Assembly: GCA_026645945.1 (NCBI GenBank)
Contig: JAPKMO010000009.1
Location: 1-59,791, forward strand
DNA: 59,791 nt
Source: Anaerolineae bacterium
GTDB lineage: Bacteria > Chloroflexota > Anaerolineae > Aggregatilineales > Phototrophicaceae
Direction: 5' to 3'
Part shown: in pieces, positions 50,265 to 58,927 of the stretch
How positions within the stretch are numbered: the first letter of the stretch is position 1
Layout of the letters: each line of letters opens with the position of its first letter
Translations under genes and position numbers: made by a program
The notes under the pieces: model-generated
Databases searched by the model: none
Seen by the model: the letters and a program-made list of their open reading frames with translations, nothing else
What the model was told of the DNA's origin: nothing

Positions 50265-51053
50265 TCAGACCTTAACGCCCGTCCGGCGCAGGGCGGCCAG
50301 CGCCGCGTTCAGGTCATCGGGCGGCGCTTCAGGATGGTCTGCCGAGCGCACCAGCCAGGCCGCCCGGCGCAGCGCCAGCGACGCCACGTCCGCCGGCGGC
50401 TGGTAGACATAAATGGCTGCGTCCGCCGGGTGCGAGGCGGCTTCCGTACCGTTCGCGCCGCGTTCGACCGTCAGCGTATTCGTGGCGCTGTCCACCGCCA
50501 GCACGCGCAGATATTCATCCTCGATTTTCAGCAGCTGCCCGGCCTGAAAACGCGGCTGTTCCCTGGCGGCGTCCGCGCCATCGGCGTCGCTGACCACCAG
50601 CGCCCCATCGCCGGCGGCCAGCCCGCCCTGCACCGAGTCACCGCTGTCGCGCCAGGCCTCGTCCCATCGGTCGTGCCAGCCCCATATGCCGGTGACGGTG
50701 ATGGCATTCAGCCGTGTTTCGCCCCAGGTGAAGGCCGCGCCGCCGGTCAGCCGCAGCAGGCTGGCCGGGCTCGCGGCGGGCAGCAGTTGGGCGTTTTCCA
50801 GGGGGATAACCTGTCCGTCGCCGTTGGTCAGCGCCAGCACTTCCAGCAGATCATCATCCAGCAGCAGTTCGATCACGCCGCTGGCGGTATGCGGCAGCGC
50901 CGCCCGGCGCGGACAGAAGCGCCGCCCCGCCGCCCGTTCGATCTGCGCCGATGCCTGCGCCAATGCCTCGCGCAGACGGGCATCGTCCGCCGTATCCTCA
51001 TCCGCCAGCCCTAACCACTGGCGCAGCCGTTCTAACGTGCCTATCGTGTACAT
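50265..51053 (-). CDS. Phage head-tail connector-like protein (gp6-like)
   Basis: A 262-residue protein. The N-terminus 'YTIGTLERLRQWLGL' and 'LREALAQASAQIERAAGRRFCPRR' has the helical pattern of gp6-like connector proteins. 'LLLDDDLLEVLALTNGDG', 'ITVTGIWGWHDRWDEAWRDS' and 'DEYLRVLAVDSATNTLTVERGANGTEAASH' are typical of the family's middle and C-terminal parts. The start at 51053 follows AAGGAG; the longer frame upstream is AT-rich and uncharacteristic. It is separated from other phage genes by ppk2 and the ycaQ-like gene. Confidence 0.75.
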   Translation of the reverse strand: MYTIGTLERLRQWLGLADEDTADDARLREALAQASAQIERAAGRRFCPRRAALPHTASGVIELLLDDDLLEVLALTNGDGQVIPLENAQLLPAASPASLLRLTGGAAFTWGETRLNAITVTGIWGWHDRWDEAWRDSGDSVQGGLAAGDGALVVSDADGADAAREQPRFQAGQLLKIEDEYLRVLAVDSATNTLTVERGANGTEAASHPADAAIYVYQPPADVASLALRRAAWLVRSADHPEAPPDDLNAALAALRRTGVKV

Positions 51054-51135
51054 GCGTCTGTATCTCCTTTTTGTTGTACCTTTGTATTCCTGTGTTATGC
51101 TTTGCGCGCAAAAATAGCAGAGGCGAGGTTTAACC

Positions 51136-51789
51136 ATGTTCCGGCTAATATTAGGTATTGTTCTGATGGTAGTTTCGGTGGTGGTGATGATTTTCATGCT
51201 GCAAGACCCCGTCGGTCAGCCGGCACTGGCCGACCTGTTCAAAGACCTGCACTGCGGCCCCGGCGAAACCGTCCGCCAGACGGTCAGCACCGGCGGCTCG
51301 CTGGTGACGGTCAACGGGCGCGGGGTATTTTACGCCTGCGTGAACGACGCCGGGACGGCGCGCGACATCACCGATAAGGTCGCGCTGACCGTCGGCCTGA
51401 GTTTCGCCACACCATTTACCGTCAGCCTGCTGCTGTTCCTGTCCGGCATCTTCGGCATGGTGCGCGGCGCGGCCCGGCGGGCAGCCCGGGCTGCCGCCGG
51501 TGTGGACGCCATCGGCCAACCGCTTGTGTTTCAGACCGGCGGGCCGGGGCGAACGGCCACCGTCGTCACCATCCAGGGCGGTGACATCGGCCAGACCGAC
51601 CTGCCGCAGGATGCCGCCCGCGTAGTGCAGCAAATGCTGGACAGCATGGGCAGTTTCACGCCGGTACGGGGCGGCGACCTGACCGACCGCCTGGAAGAAA
51701 TTAAAGAGGCGCTGGACAAGGGGCTGATCTCGCAGGAAGAATACGACCGCCTGCGCCGCCGGATTCTCGATGACCTGAAGCCGTCATAG
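51136..51789 (+). CDS. Membrane protein with C-terminal SHOCT motif
   Basis: A 217-residue protein with a first helix 'LILGIVLMVVSVVVMIFML' and a second near residues 92-113 ('FATPFTVSLLLFLSGIFGMV'). An extracytoplasmic loop with two cysteines (Cys41, Cys68) lies between them. The C-terminal 30 residues ('TDRLEEIKEALDKGLISQEEYDRLRRRILDDL') are a SHOCT motif, a short oligomerisation helix pair. The cytosolic part is otherwise unknown. It is divergent from the connector gene and precedes the sigma factor gene by about 90 bases. Confidence 0.78.
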   Translation: MFRLILGIVLMVVSVVVMIFMLQDPVGQPALADLFKDLHCGPGETVRQTVSTGGSLVTVNGRGVFYACVNDAGTARDITDKVALTVGLSFATPFTVSLLLFLSGIFGMVRGAARRAARAAAGVDAIGQPLVFQTGGPGRTATVVTIQGGDIGQTDLPQDAARVVQQMLDSMGSFTPVRGGDLTDRLEEIKEALDKGLISQEEYDRLRRRILDDLKPS

Positions 51790-51881
51790 CGCACGAGGTC
51801 GGCGCGCCGCCAACCCTCATCCCACGACTTTTGAACAAATACCGCGGCTGCTCCGTTATAGGGTATAGAAAGGAGCGTCCG

Positions 51882-52481
51882 GTGACACCCGAACACGAGC
51901 TGCTGCAACAGGCCCAGGCCGGAGACTGCGAAGCCTTCGACCAGCTCCAACAAACGCTGGAGCCGCCGGTGCGGCGATTCGTGTGGCGACTGATCGGCGT
52001 CAGCGATGCGGAAGATGACATCGTGCAGGACTCGTTCATCGCGCTCTACAAAAACCTGGGGCAGATTGACCCGCCGGATAAGCTGCGCCCGTACCTGTTC
52101 CGGGTCGTCCGCAACCGCTGTTACGACGAACTGCGCCGCCTGGGACGTTTCAGGCAGCTTTCACTGGACGACGAGCCGATGGAATCCTGGGTCGCGCTCA
52201 ATACGCCCGCCGATGGCTCGTCGCAGCCGGAGGAAGTCACCCACTGGCTGATGCTCTACCTGGAGGTGCAGCAGGCAATGGATCGCCTGCCGGAGCTTCA
52301 GCGCCAGACGCTCATCCTGTACGTCGAAGAAGAACTGTCGTATGCCGAAATCGCCGAGGCGATGGATACCAGCATCGGCACGGTCAAATCGCGGCTGTAT
52401 TACGCCAAAAAGACGCTGCGGCAGTTCTTAAATCCCGAAACGGTGCGAGTGCTGGAAACCGAGTTGAATCAGGAGAGATGA
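51882..52481 (+). CDS. RNA polymerase ECF-type sigma factor
   Basis: A 199-residue sigma-70 family protein. Region 2 is 'FDQLQQTLEPPVRRFVWRLIGVSDAEDDIVQDSFIALYKNLGQIDPPDKLRPYLFRVVRNRCYDELRR' and region 4 is 'MDRLPELQRQTLILYVEEELSYAEIAEAMDTSIGTVKSRLYYAKKTLRQFL'. GTG 51882 follows AAGGAG by six bases; ATG 51831 is in frame but overlaps a possible TTGAAC -35. The next small gene overlaps by four bases, so it may encode a regulator of this sigma factor, although it does not look like a known anti-sigma protein. Confidence 0.93.
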   Translation: MTPEHELLQQAQAGDCEAFDQLQQTLEPPVRRFVWRLIGVSDAEDDIVQDSFIALYKNLGQIDPPDKLRPYLFRVVRNRCYDELRRLGRFRQLSLDDEPMESWVALNTPADGSSQPEEVTHWLMLYLEVQQAMDRLPELQRQTLILYVEEELSYAEIAEAMDTSIGTVKSRLYYAKKTLRQFLNPETVRVLETELNQER

Positions 52482-52717
52482 TGATGGTTAACCATTTTTA
52501 CCAGGACGCGCAGTTAGCCGACGACCGGCGCGCCAGCCTGCTGCGCCAGGCCGAGTCCCGCCGCCTGGCGAACACGCTCCGTCTCAGCCGCTCGACTGTT
52601 TACCGGCGGCTGCTGGCCGGCCTGGGTGGATGGATGATCGCCCAGGGCGAACGCCTGAAAGCCGGTTACGAAGCGCCGGTGCGGCTGGCGAACCGCCGCA
52701 TGGAAACCGCTCGCTAG
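52478..52717 (+). CDS. Small basic protein coupled to the sigma factor gene
   Basis: A 79-residue basic protein ('FYQDAQLADDRRASLLRQAESRRLANTLRLSRSTVYRRLLAGLGGWMIAQGERLKAGY...'). It has an amphipathic helix and a weak hydrophobic stretch around 'LLAGLGGWMIA', possibly a membrane-peripheral helix. ATGATG at the start overlaps the sigma TGA, giving translational coupling. Position suggests a partner or modulator of the sigma factor; no family is recognised. Confidence 0.65.
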   Translation: MMMVNHFYQDAQLADDRRASLLRQAESRRLANTLRLSRSTVYRRLLAGLGGWMIAQGERLKAGYEAPVRLANRRMETAR

Positions 52718-52837
52718 GGGCGGGCAGCCGATTGTGAAAACACCCCACCCCCATTTTGCACTGTTTTGCTCCTCTCCACACAGAGAGTACCGGGGGTGAG
52801 GTTTGCGAAAACCGTACAAATCGAAAAGGAGTTCAAC

Positions 52838-54160
52838 ATGCTCAACGAAGAAACCCGGCGCGGTCTGCGCCAGCTTATCCCGGCCCTCAAGTCCCTGGCG
52901 AGTTCCGTCGAAAAAAGCCTGTTGATGGAAATCTACCGGGGGACAAGCGATATGGCCGTCAAGAGTTACAACAGCCTGCACGCCCGCGTGGCTGCCCTGC
53001 TGCCGGATGACCCCTACATCACCGACGCGCTGGCGCTGTCCATCCCGGAAGATGCCGACGAACGGCTTAAACTGGCCCAGGTGCAGATGGCCGTCAGCCA
53101 GCTTGTCACCTATATGGAAGGTGTACTGCGCGGCGAACGCGCCGCCTCGGCCTCCACCGCCGGTTTTTCCAGCGATGTGGATGAGCTAAAAGACCTGGGC
53201 CGCGAGCTGCGCGACCGCATCATGGCGACCACCCGCGATGCCCTGCGCCGCGCCATGACCGAAATTGACGTGAACCTCGACATTGACATCGGCGAAGGCA
53301 AACGCAAACGCCGCGTTATCATCAGCACGCCGGAATTTGAAGACCTGAGCGGCCAGGATTTGACCGGACGCGACTTCGCCGGCAAAAACCTGGACGGCGT
53401 GGATTTGAGCGACGCGGTGCTGCGGCAGGCGAACCTCCAGGCCGCCAACCTGCGCGGCGCGAACCTCGATGAAGCCGATCTGGAGGAGGCCAATCTGTCC
53501 GAAGCCAATCTGGAAGGCGCGAACCTCGACGACGCCGTGTTACGCCGCGCCAACCTGCGCCGCGCCAACCTGCGCGGGGTCAACCTGGACGACGCCGACC
53601 TGGAAGAAGCCGATCTTTCGGAAGCCACCCTGGAAGGCGCGAACCTCGACGACGCTGTGCTGCGCCGCGCCAACCTGCGGCTGGCGAACCTCACCGGCGT
53701 CAACCTGGACGATGCAGTGCTGGAATCCGCCGACCTGTCCGAAGCCAACGCCAGCGGTGCGAACCTGGGCGATGCCGATCTGAACCACGCCAATCTGCGG
53801 CTGGCGAACCTCAGCGGCGCGAATCTTGAAGATGCCAACCTGGAGTCCGCTGACCTGTCCGAAGCCAACGTCAGCGGCGGCAGCCTGCGCGACGCTCATC
53901 TACGGGGCGCAAACCTGCGGCTGGCGAACCTCAGCGGCGCGAACTTCCGCGACGCCGACCTGGAAAACGCCGATCTGACCGAAGCCAACCTGTCGGCGGC
54001 CATCTTCCGCCAGGCCAACCTACGCGGTGCGAACTTGCTGCACGCCACGCTCAGCCAGGCCAACTTCCGCGACGCCGACCTGACCGGCGCGACTCTACCG
54101 GATGGCCGTACCTACGAGCCGGGCATCAACTTGGGCGACTACGGCGCGCTTACCCGCTAG
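52838..54160 (+). CDS. Pentapeptide-repeat protein with helical N-terminal domain
   Basis: A 440-residue protein. Residues 1-175 are helical ('RGLRQLIPALKSLASSVEKSLLMEIYRG', 'ADERLKLAQVQMAVSQLVTYMEGVLRGE'). From about 185 to 425 runs a long pentapeptide array of A(D/N)LxX units, predicted to fold as a right-handed quadrilateral beta-helix. Four exact-register 40-residue (120-base) super-repeats occupy 53513-53992. ATG 52838 follows AAAAGGAGTTCAAC. The N-terminal domain may bind a target while the helix mimics DNA or acts as a spacer, but the role is unknown. The gene ends before a hairpin repeat. Confidence 0.9.
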   Translation: MLNEETRRGLRQLIPALKSLASSVEKSLLMEIYRGTSDMAVKSYNSLHARVAALLPDDPYITDALALSIPEDADERLKLAQVQMAVSQLVTYMEGVLRGERAASASTAGFSSDVDELKDLGRELRDRIMATTRDALRRAMTEIDVNLDIDIGEGKRKRRVIISTPEFEDLSGQDLTGRDFAGKNLDGVDLSDAVLRQANLQAANLRGANLDEADLEEANLSEANLEGANLDDAVLRRANLRRANLRGVNLDDADLEEADLSEATLEGANLDDAVLRRANLRLANLTGVNLDDAVLESADLSEANASGANLGDADLNHANLRLANLSGANLEDANLESADLSEANVSGGSLRDAHLRGANLRLANLSGANFRDADLENADLTEANLSAAIFRQANLRGANLLHATLSQANFRDADLTGATLPDGRTYEPGINLGDYGALTR

Positions 54161-54183
54161 CTCTATCGCAGGCTTCTAAAAGT

Positions 54184-54205
54184 CCCCTCTCCAAATGGAG
54201 AGGGG
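54184..54205. terminator. CCCCTCTCC/GGAGAGGGG hairpin between convergent genes
   Basis: A perfect nine-base stem with AAAT loop, continuing into GATTGAGGGGTGAGGTTTTC. It is a copy of the CCCTCACC-type repeat and sits where convergent transcripts from the pentapeptide-repeat gene and the DUF5946 gene would end, so it may act as a bidirectional terminator. Confidence 0.55.
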
Positions 54206-54222
54206 ATTGAGGGGTGAGGTTT

Positions 54223-54708
54223 TCACCCGCGCGTGGTGTCATCCCGCGTTTTCAGCGTTTGCCAGACGGCCTGCGCCCACGCCATCACGCGCTGGTTGTG
54301 ACCGGCTGCATCGCCCAGCGCCACATCGCTGATCGTCACCGGCCAGCGTAAACCGCGCGTGACCGCCGTCGAACCCGTCACCTTCCAGGTACGAACGGTC
54401 TGATCGAGCGGCTTCCGGCTGCGATAGCGAAGCTGCGACGGCGAAAGTCCATCTTCCAGAACGGCTTTTAAGGCCGCCTGCGCCCAGGCAGCCGCCTCGT
54501 CTGAATACTGGTTGTGCTGAAGCATATAACACAGAACCGTCAGATGGTGAACGCTGCCTGCGCCGCCAGGGTTTTCAAATTCCAGCGCCAGCAGTTCCTC
54601 AAACCGCTGCTGGCAAGATTTACCCTCGCGCAGCGGCGCGCCACATTCCGGGCAGACGGATGGATTGATTGCATTCATAATGCTGTTCCTGTGTGTGTTA
54701 TCGTTCAT
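54223..54708 (-). CDS. DUF5946 family protein
   Basis: A 161-residue protein. The N-terminal 'SVCPECGAPLREGKSCQQRFEELLALEFENPG' has a CxxC plus a third Cys, probably a zinc site, followed by the 'HHLTVLCYMLQHNQYSDEAAAWAQAALKAVLEDGLSPSQLR' block that I associate with DUF5946. The function of the family is unknown. ATG 54708 follows GAGGGCGAACGA; ATG 54678 is an alternative. It lies 10 bases after the stop of the upstream glycosyltransferase gene and is probably co-transcribed. Confidence 0.75.
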   Translation of the reverse strand: MNDNTHRNSIMNAINPSVCPECGAPLREGKSCQQRFEELLALEFENPGGAGSVHHLTVLCYMLQHNQYSDEAAAWAQAALKAVLEDGLSPSQLRYRSRKPLDQTVRTWKVTGSTAVTRGLRWPVTISDVALGDAAGHNQRVMAWAQAVWQTLKTRDDTTRG

Positions 54709-54718
54709 TCGTTCGCCC

Positions 54719-56800
54719 TCACCCGCCCGGCGTGCCGGGGATGTAAAACAACACCAGCTGGCGCTCCGGCGGCACGTTGTAGGGGCTGAAGCGTGGGTCG
54801 AGTAAATCGCCGTACTGCTGCTGAAGCAGGCCAATCGCCCGCACGTCATACGGTTCAAGGTAAAAAGCGTGGTCTGCCTCTGGCGGCAGGCCGTCCAGAT
54901 ACGCCCGGTTGAAGTCCTCCGGCAGCACGACATCTACGCTCAGGCCAGGATTTTCCGCCAGGTAGCCCAGCACGCCGGAAAGATACTGCGCCCCATAGCT
55001 GCCCTGGCTGATGACATGCACCTGCGTCCCGGCGGGGAAACCGGCAGAGCGGAACATGGCATCCTCGCTGTCGTAGGTGGGGCGAATCTGCCAGTTATAA
55101 AATTCCAGATGGCGGTCGAAATAATACACGCCCTGCCGCAGCGCCATGAAGGCCGTCAGCGCCAGCAGCAGCGCCAGCGCCGCGCGCCCCGGCCACAGCA
55201 GCGCCAGCAGGTAGCGCACGCCCAGCGCCAGCAGCAGCGCCAGCGCCGGAAAAACCACCACGTAGCGGGCGAACACGGCGCTTTCCGTCATCAGCATGTT
55301 GCCCATCGAGGTCAGCAGCACCCACAGCAAGATGAGATTGCCCGGTGTTCGCCAGCGCCACAGCAGGCCAAACACGCCCAGCAGCAAAAACGGCACCAGA
55401 TATTCCAGCACCAGCGGTTGGTCGCCGCCGTAAAAAAGCGCCGTCTCCGGCATATGGACGTAAACCAGGAAGGGGCGCAGGATGTGCTGCTCCAGCGTTT
55501 GCGGCGTGCCTTCCGTCATCACGCGCTGCCAGTACGTGCCGCCCACCGCCACCGTTCCCATACGCGGCATCAGCGGCAGGTCGTTCGCCAGCAGCGTGGT
55601 ATAAATCGGCGCGCCCACCAGCACCGCCGCCAACGCCGCCGTCATCAGCCCGCGCCGGTTGAGCCTCCGTTCAATCGCATCACCCCTGCCGCGCCGCGTC
55701 AGGCGCGGCATAATCGCCAGCAGCAGCACCCAGGCCGCCGCCAGCGGTGGGAACAGCAGCCGCCCGCCCTCGTAAAAATACTGCGTCAGCCCCAACGCAG
55801 CCCCCGCCACCGCATAATCCATGCGCCGCCCGGTTTTGAGGCCGCGCGCCAAAAACGCCAGCGCCAGCGTCCCGAACAGCGGGTCGGCGATATTGTTCAG
55901 CGCGATGCGGCTGAAGTGCAGGTGCGGCGGAAAGCTCGCCAGCAGCAGCGCGGCCATCAGCGCGGTCGTGCGGTCGAACAGCGTCCGCGCCAGCAGGTAC
56001 AGCGCCGGGATGTTCAGCGCACCCAGGACGGCACTCACCAGCCGCAGGCTTTCCAGCGTGCGTCCGCCGACGAACACCACTTCCGACTGCCAGAACGGGT
56101 ATAACCAGGGAAAGGCCGTGATGCCGGCGAAGGGGGCCAGCAGGTCTATTTCGTTCGTCCCCGGCAGCAGCCCGGCCACCGCCGTCGAAAAATGTATTTC
56201 GTCCACGAACTTGTGAACCGCGTCGCCCAGATGCCACACGCGCAGGAACAGCGCCAGCAGCGTAATGGTAGCCAGCGCGCCCACTTCGAGGCCCAGCGCC
56301 AGCGCCGCCCGCCGCGAAACCGGCGCTTTAACCCGCGCGCCCGGTTCTGCCCCCAACCCCCAGGTGATGAGCGCGACGGCAGCCACCAGCAGGCCGAACT
56401 GCGCCCGCAGCGAAACGTTTTGCAGCGCGGCCAAACCGGCAAAATTCCCGTTGATTTCCACCAGCGCCAGCAGCGCCGCCAGCCCCAGCCCCAGCGCAAT
56501 CTGCGGCGTTCTGCTCCGGGCTGCCGGTTCCGACGGCAGCGGTTCGACCCGCCGCGACTCGCGGGTTTCGCGGGCAGCGTACCCCTGCCAGGCGGTTGCG
56601 CCCCACAGCGCCAGCCCACCGGCCAGCATCAACAGCGCCGCTTCCAGCAGCAGCCCGCCGGCAGTGGCCGGGCGAAAGAGGTAGGCGCTGGCGGTCATCA
56701 AACCGCCGGCGGCCAGCGTCAGGCCGGTCACGCCCAACCGCCGCCGGGTGATGGGTATCCGGGCCAGACGCCCGCTAAAAGAGATGGACTTGAACAACAT
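54719..56800 (-). CDS. GT-C (ArnT/PMT-like, family 39) glycosyltransferase
   Basis: A 693-residue integral membrane protein with about 12 helices. The first large extracytoplasmic loop carries the acidic motif 'FVDEIHFSTAVAGLL', matching the catalytic D-E of GT-C enzymes using polyprenyl-phosphate sugars. 'LLASFPPHLHFSRIALNNIADPLFGTLALAFLARGLKTGR' and 'GLTQYFYEGGRLLFPP' are shared with the next gene upstream. The C-terminal domain (about 560-693; 'FNWQIRP'-like start to 'YIPGTPGG') is soluble and probably external. It would glycosylate a lipid or cell-surface protein; the acceptor is unknown. Confidence 0.85.
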   Translation of the reverse strand: MLFKSISFSGRLARIPITRRRLGVTGLTLAAGGLMTASAYLFRPATAGGLLLEAALLMLAGGLALWGATAWQGYAARETRESRRVEPLPSEPAARSRTPQIALGLGLAALLALVEINGNFAGLAALQNVSLRAQFGLLVAAVALITWGLGAEPGARVKAPVSRRAALALGLEVGALATITLLALFLRVWHLGDAVHKFVDEIHFSTAVAGLLPGTNEIDLLAPFAGITAFPWLYPFWQSEVVFVGGRTLESLRLVSAVLGALNIPALYLLARTLFDRTTALMAALLLASFPPHLHFSRIALNNIADPLFGTLALAFLARGLKTGRRMDYAVAGAALGLTQYFYEGGRLLFPPLAAAWVLLLAIMPRLTRRGRGDAIERRLNRRGLMTAALAAVLVGAPIYTTLLANDLPLMPRMGTVAVGGTYWQRVMTEGTPQTLEQHILRPFLVYVHMPETALFYGGDQPLVLEYLVPFLLLGVFGLLWRWRTPGNLILLWVLLTSMGNMLMTESAVFARYVVVFPALALLLALGVRYLLALLWPGRAALALLLALTAFMALRQGVYYFDRHLEFYNWQIRPTYDSEDAMFRSAGFPAGTQVHVISQGSYGAQYLSGVLGYLAENPGLSVDVVLPEDFNRAYLDGLPPEADHAFYLEPYDVRAIGLLQQQYGDLLDPRFSPYNVPPERQLVLFYIPGTPGG

Positions 56801-56834
56801 GCGCTCCGCTTTTAGTCTTCAGCCGCCAGTCTTT

Positions 56835-56961
56835 ATGGATAAACCAATTCGACTATGCCTGATCCTGAATGGACAGCGGGCTTCAGCCCGTTGCCAGTGG
56901 GCTAGACAGTGGGCTTAAGCCCACTGTCTGTCTATCAGGCGCATTCTTTTCCGTTTATCCT
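56835..56961. repeat. Dispersed palindromic intergenic element, copy 6
   Basis: ATGGATAAACCAATTC, TGCCTGATCCTGAATGGAC, AGCGGGCTTCAGCCCGTT, a perfect 22-base palindrome (56907-56928), then TCTATCAGGCGCATTC and TCCGTTTATCC. It combines the left half of copy 1 (inverted) with the right half of copy 5, and gives the clearest view of the full element. Confidence 0.85.
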
Positions 56962-56978
56962 TTAGAGACCATTTGAAA

Positions 56979-57070
56979 AGCCCTCACCCCACTCGCGCTC
57001 AGGGGACATTCGTCCCCGTTCGGCTCCCCTTCTCCATGAGGGAGAAGGGGCCGGGGGATGAGGGCCAAAG
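56979..57070. repeat. CCCTCACCCC hairpin element, copy 5
   Basis: GCCCTCACCCCACTCGCG ... GGGGACATTCGTCCCC ... CCCCTTCTCCATGAGGGAGAAGGGG ... GATGAGGGC. Nested perfect hairpins (GGGGAC/GTCCCC and CCCCTTCTCC/GGAGAAGGGG) lie between GCCCTCA and TGAGGGC ends. Together with element copy 6 it fills the 309-base gap 56801-57109. Confidence 0.65.
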
Positions 57071-57109
57071 CACTTCTCAAATGGCTTTTTAGTCATCGCC
57101 GCTCACCCA

Positions 57110-58927
57110 TCATCCCTCGTTCCCCAACCCGCGCCGCTGCTCCAAACCCTGCGCGTAAAATAACACGAACTGGCGCTCCGGCGCGACCCGGTACGGGCTA
57201 AAGAACGGCCCCTCCAGCGCGAAACTGGCCTGCAGCGCCGCCAGCGTCCGCACGTCCTCCGGCTCGATGAAAAACGCCTGGTCGGTCGTGTGCCGCAGGC
57301 GCGGCAGGTCGGCGATGAACTCGTCGCTGCCCAGGTAGCCGACCGCTTCCAGATCAGGCCGGAAGAAGGCCAGCATCTGATTGGCGTACCCCCGGTCGAA
57401 CAGCGCCCCGCTGACGATATGAATCTGCGTGCCGGGCGGGAAATCCAGCGAGCGGTAGACCGTATCTTCCAGGTCGCGGTGCGGGCGCGCGGCGCGCAGG
57501 TTGGCGTCGAAGCTGCCCAGGTGCGGCCCGAAATAATAGCCCACCTGCACCACCGCCAGCAGCGCCGCCGCGCCGACCGGGACGGCTGCCCGCGCCCATC
57601 CCGACCCGCGCCGCGTGACCCACCGGCTCGCCGCATCCAGACCGACCGCCGACGCCAGCGCCAGTGCCGGAAAAACCACCACGTAGCGCGTTGAGGCGTG
57701 GCTGACCACCAGCAGACTGTTCGCCAGCGCCGTCAAACCCGGCCACAGCAGCAGGAGCAGATTGCTCGGCTGGCGAATCCGCCGCAGCGCCAGCGCCAGG
57801 CCAAGCAGGAAAAATGGCGCCAGCGGCGGCAGCACCAGCGGCAGGCCGCCGCCGTAATAGGCCGTCGCCTCCGGGATGGCAGCGTACACCAGCAGCGCCG
57901 GGAATACGCGCCGCGCCAGGTGTGCGGCCAGCCCGTTCACCGGGTCGGCCAGCAGGCCGTTCCAGTAAGCAGCGTTCAGGCCGGAAGCGTCCATCCGCCC
58001 GGCCAGCGGCGCGCCTCGCGCCAGCAGCGTATAATACACCGGCGCGCTCACCAGCAGCACCGCCGCGCCCGCCGCCAGCAGCCCGCGCCAGCGATAGGCC
58101 GCCGCGTTTTTCCGCCACATGATCGCCAGCAGCACCACCCAGGCCGCCGCCAGCGGGGCGAAAAACAGCCGCCCGCCCTCGTAAAAATACTGCGTCAGCC
58201 CCAGAAACGTCCCCGCCAGCGTATAATCCAGCCGCCGCCCGGTTTGCAGGCCGCGTGCCAAAAACGCCAGCGCCAGCGTCCCAAACAGCGGGTCGGTGAT
58301 GCTCAACAGCGCGATACGGCTGTAGTGCAGGTGCGGCGGAAAAACCGCCAGCAGCCCCGCCGCCAGCAGCGCGACCCGGCGGTTGAACAGCGCCCGCGCC
58401 AGCAGGTACAGCGCCGGGATGTTCAGCGCCCCCACGATGGCGCTGGCCGCTCGCAGGCTGCCCAGGCTGCGCCCAAACAGCGCCACCAGGTTCGCCTGCC
58501 AGTACGGGAACAGCCAGGTAAAGGGCGAGGTGTCGGTCATCGGCGTCAGCAGGCCGATATTTTCGTGCGGCTTCCAGAAGCTCAGCGTCCCGGCCAGAAA
58601 ATGCAGCTCATCCACCAGCACGCGGATGCTTTCGCCCGCGTACAGCAGCCGCAGCACCAGCGCCCCCGCCGTCAGCGCGGCCAGCAGGCCGAACGCCCAC
58701 CAGCGGCGCGGATCAGACGCCGGCGGTTCATCCGGCTGTGTTCCGTTCCGGCTCAGTCCCCACGTCACCAGAACGATCCCGGCGGCCAGCAGCCCGAACT
58801 GGACGTGCGGGTGCGGCGGCGGTGTCCAGTCCTGGCGGCGCACCCCGGCGCTGATGCCCGCCGTCACCGCCAGCAGCGCCGCGCCGGTCATCACCGCAGC
58901 CAGCCCGCACGGAATCCAACGTATCAT
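57110..58927 (-). CDS. GT-C (PMT-like, family 39) glycosyltransferase, paralogue
   Basis: A 605-residue paralogue of the 54719-56800 product. The acidic loop motif is 'LVDELHFLAGTLSF', and 'AVFPPHLHYSRIALLSITDPLFGTLALAFLARGLQTGRRLDYTLAG' with 'LGLTQYFYEGGRLFFAPLAAAWVVLLAI' is almost identical to it. The C-terminal soluble part ('YFGPHLGSFDANLRAARPHRDLEDTVYRSLDFPPGTQIHI') also aligns. ATG 58927 overlaps the upstream stop (ATGA), showing coupling. The tandem copies may add different sugars of one glycan. Confidence 0.85.
   Translation of the reverse strand: MIRWIPCGLAAVMTGAALLAVTAGISAGVRRQDWTPPPHPHVQFGLLAAGIVLVTWGLSRNGTQPDEPPASDPRRWWAFGLLAALTAGALVLRLLYAGESIRVLVDELHFLAGTLSFWKPHENIGLLTPMTDTSPFTWLFPYWQANLVALFGRSLGSLRAASAIVGALNIPALYLLARALFNRRVALLAAGLLAVFPPHLHYSRIALLSITDPLFGTLALAFLARGLQTGRRLDYTLAGTFLGLTQYFYEGGRLFFAPLAAAWVVLLAIMWRKNAAAYRWRGLLAAGAAVLLVSAPVYYTLLARGAPLAGRMDASGLNAAYWNGLLADPVNGLAAHLARRVFPALLVYAAIPEATAYYGGGLPLVLPPLAPFFLLGLALALRRIRQPSNLLLLLWPGLTALANSLLVVSHASTRYVVVFPALALASAVGLDAASRWVTRRGSGWARAAVPVGAAALLAVVQVGYYFGPHLGSFDANLRAARPHRDLEDTVYRSLDFPPGTQIHIVSGALFDRGYANQMLAFFRPDLEAVGYLGSDEFIADLPRLRHTTDQAFFIEPEDVRTLAALQASFALEGPFFSPYRVAPERQFVLFYAQGLEQRRGLGNEG

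Noticed and set aside
53110..53868. 252-codon minus-strand frame opposite the pentapeptide array
   Set aside because: Its 'SRFAPLRLA' repeats are simply the complement of the pentapeptide codons.
54869..56104. 411-codon plus-strand frame opposite the glycosyltransferase gene
   Set aside because: Gln/Arg/His-rich low-complexity product typical of antisense frames in high-GC genes; the minus-strand gene has clear membrane helices and conserved motifs.
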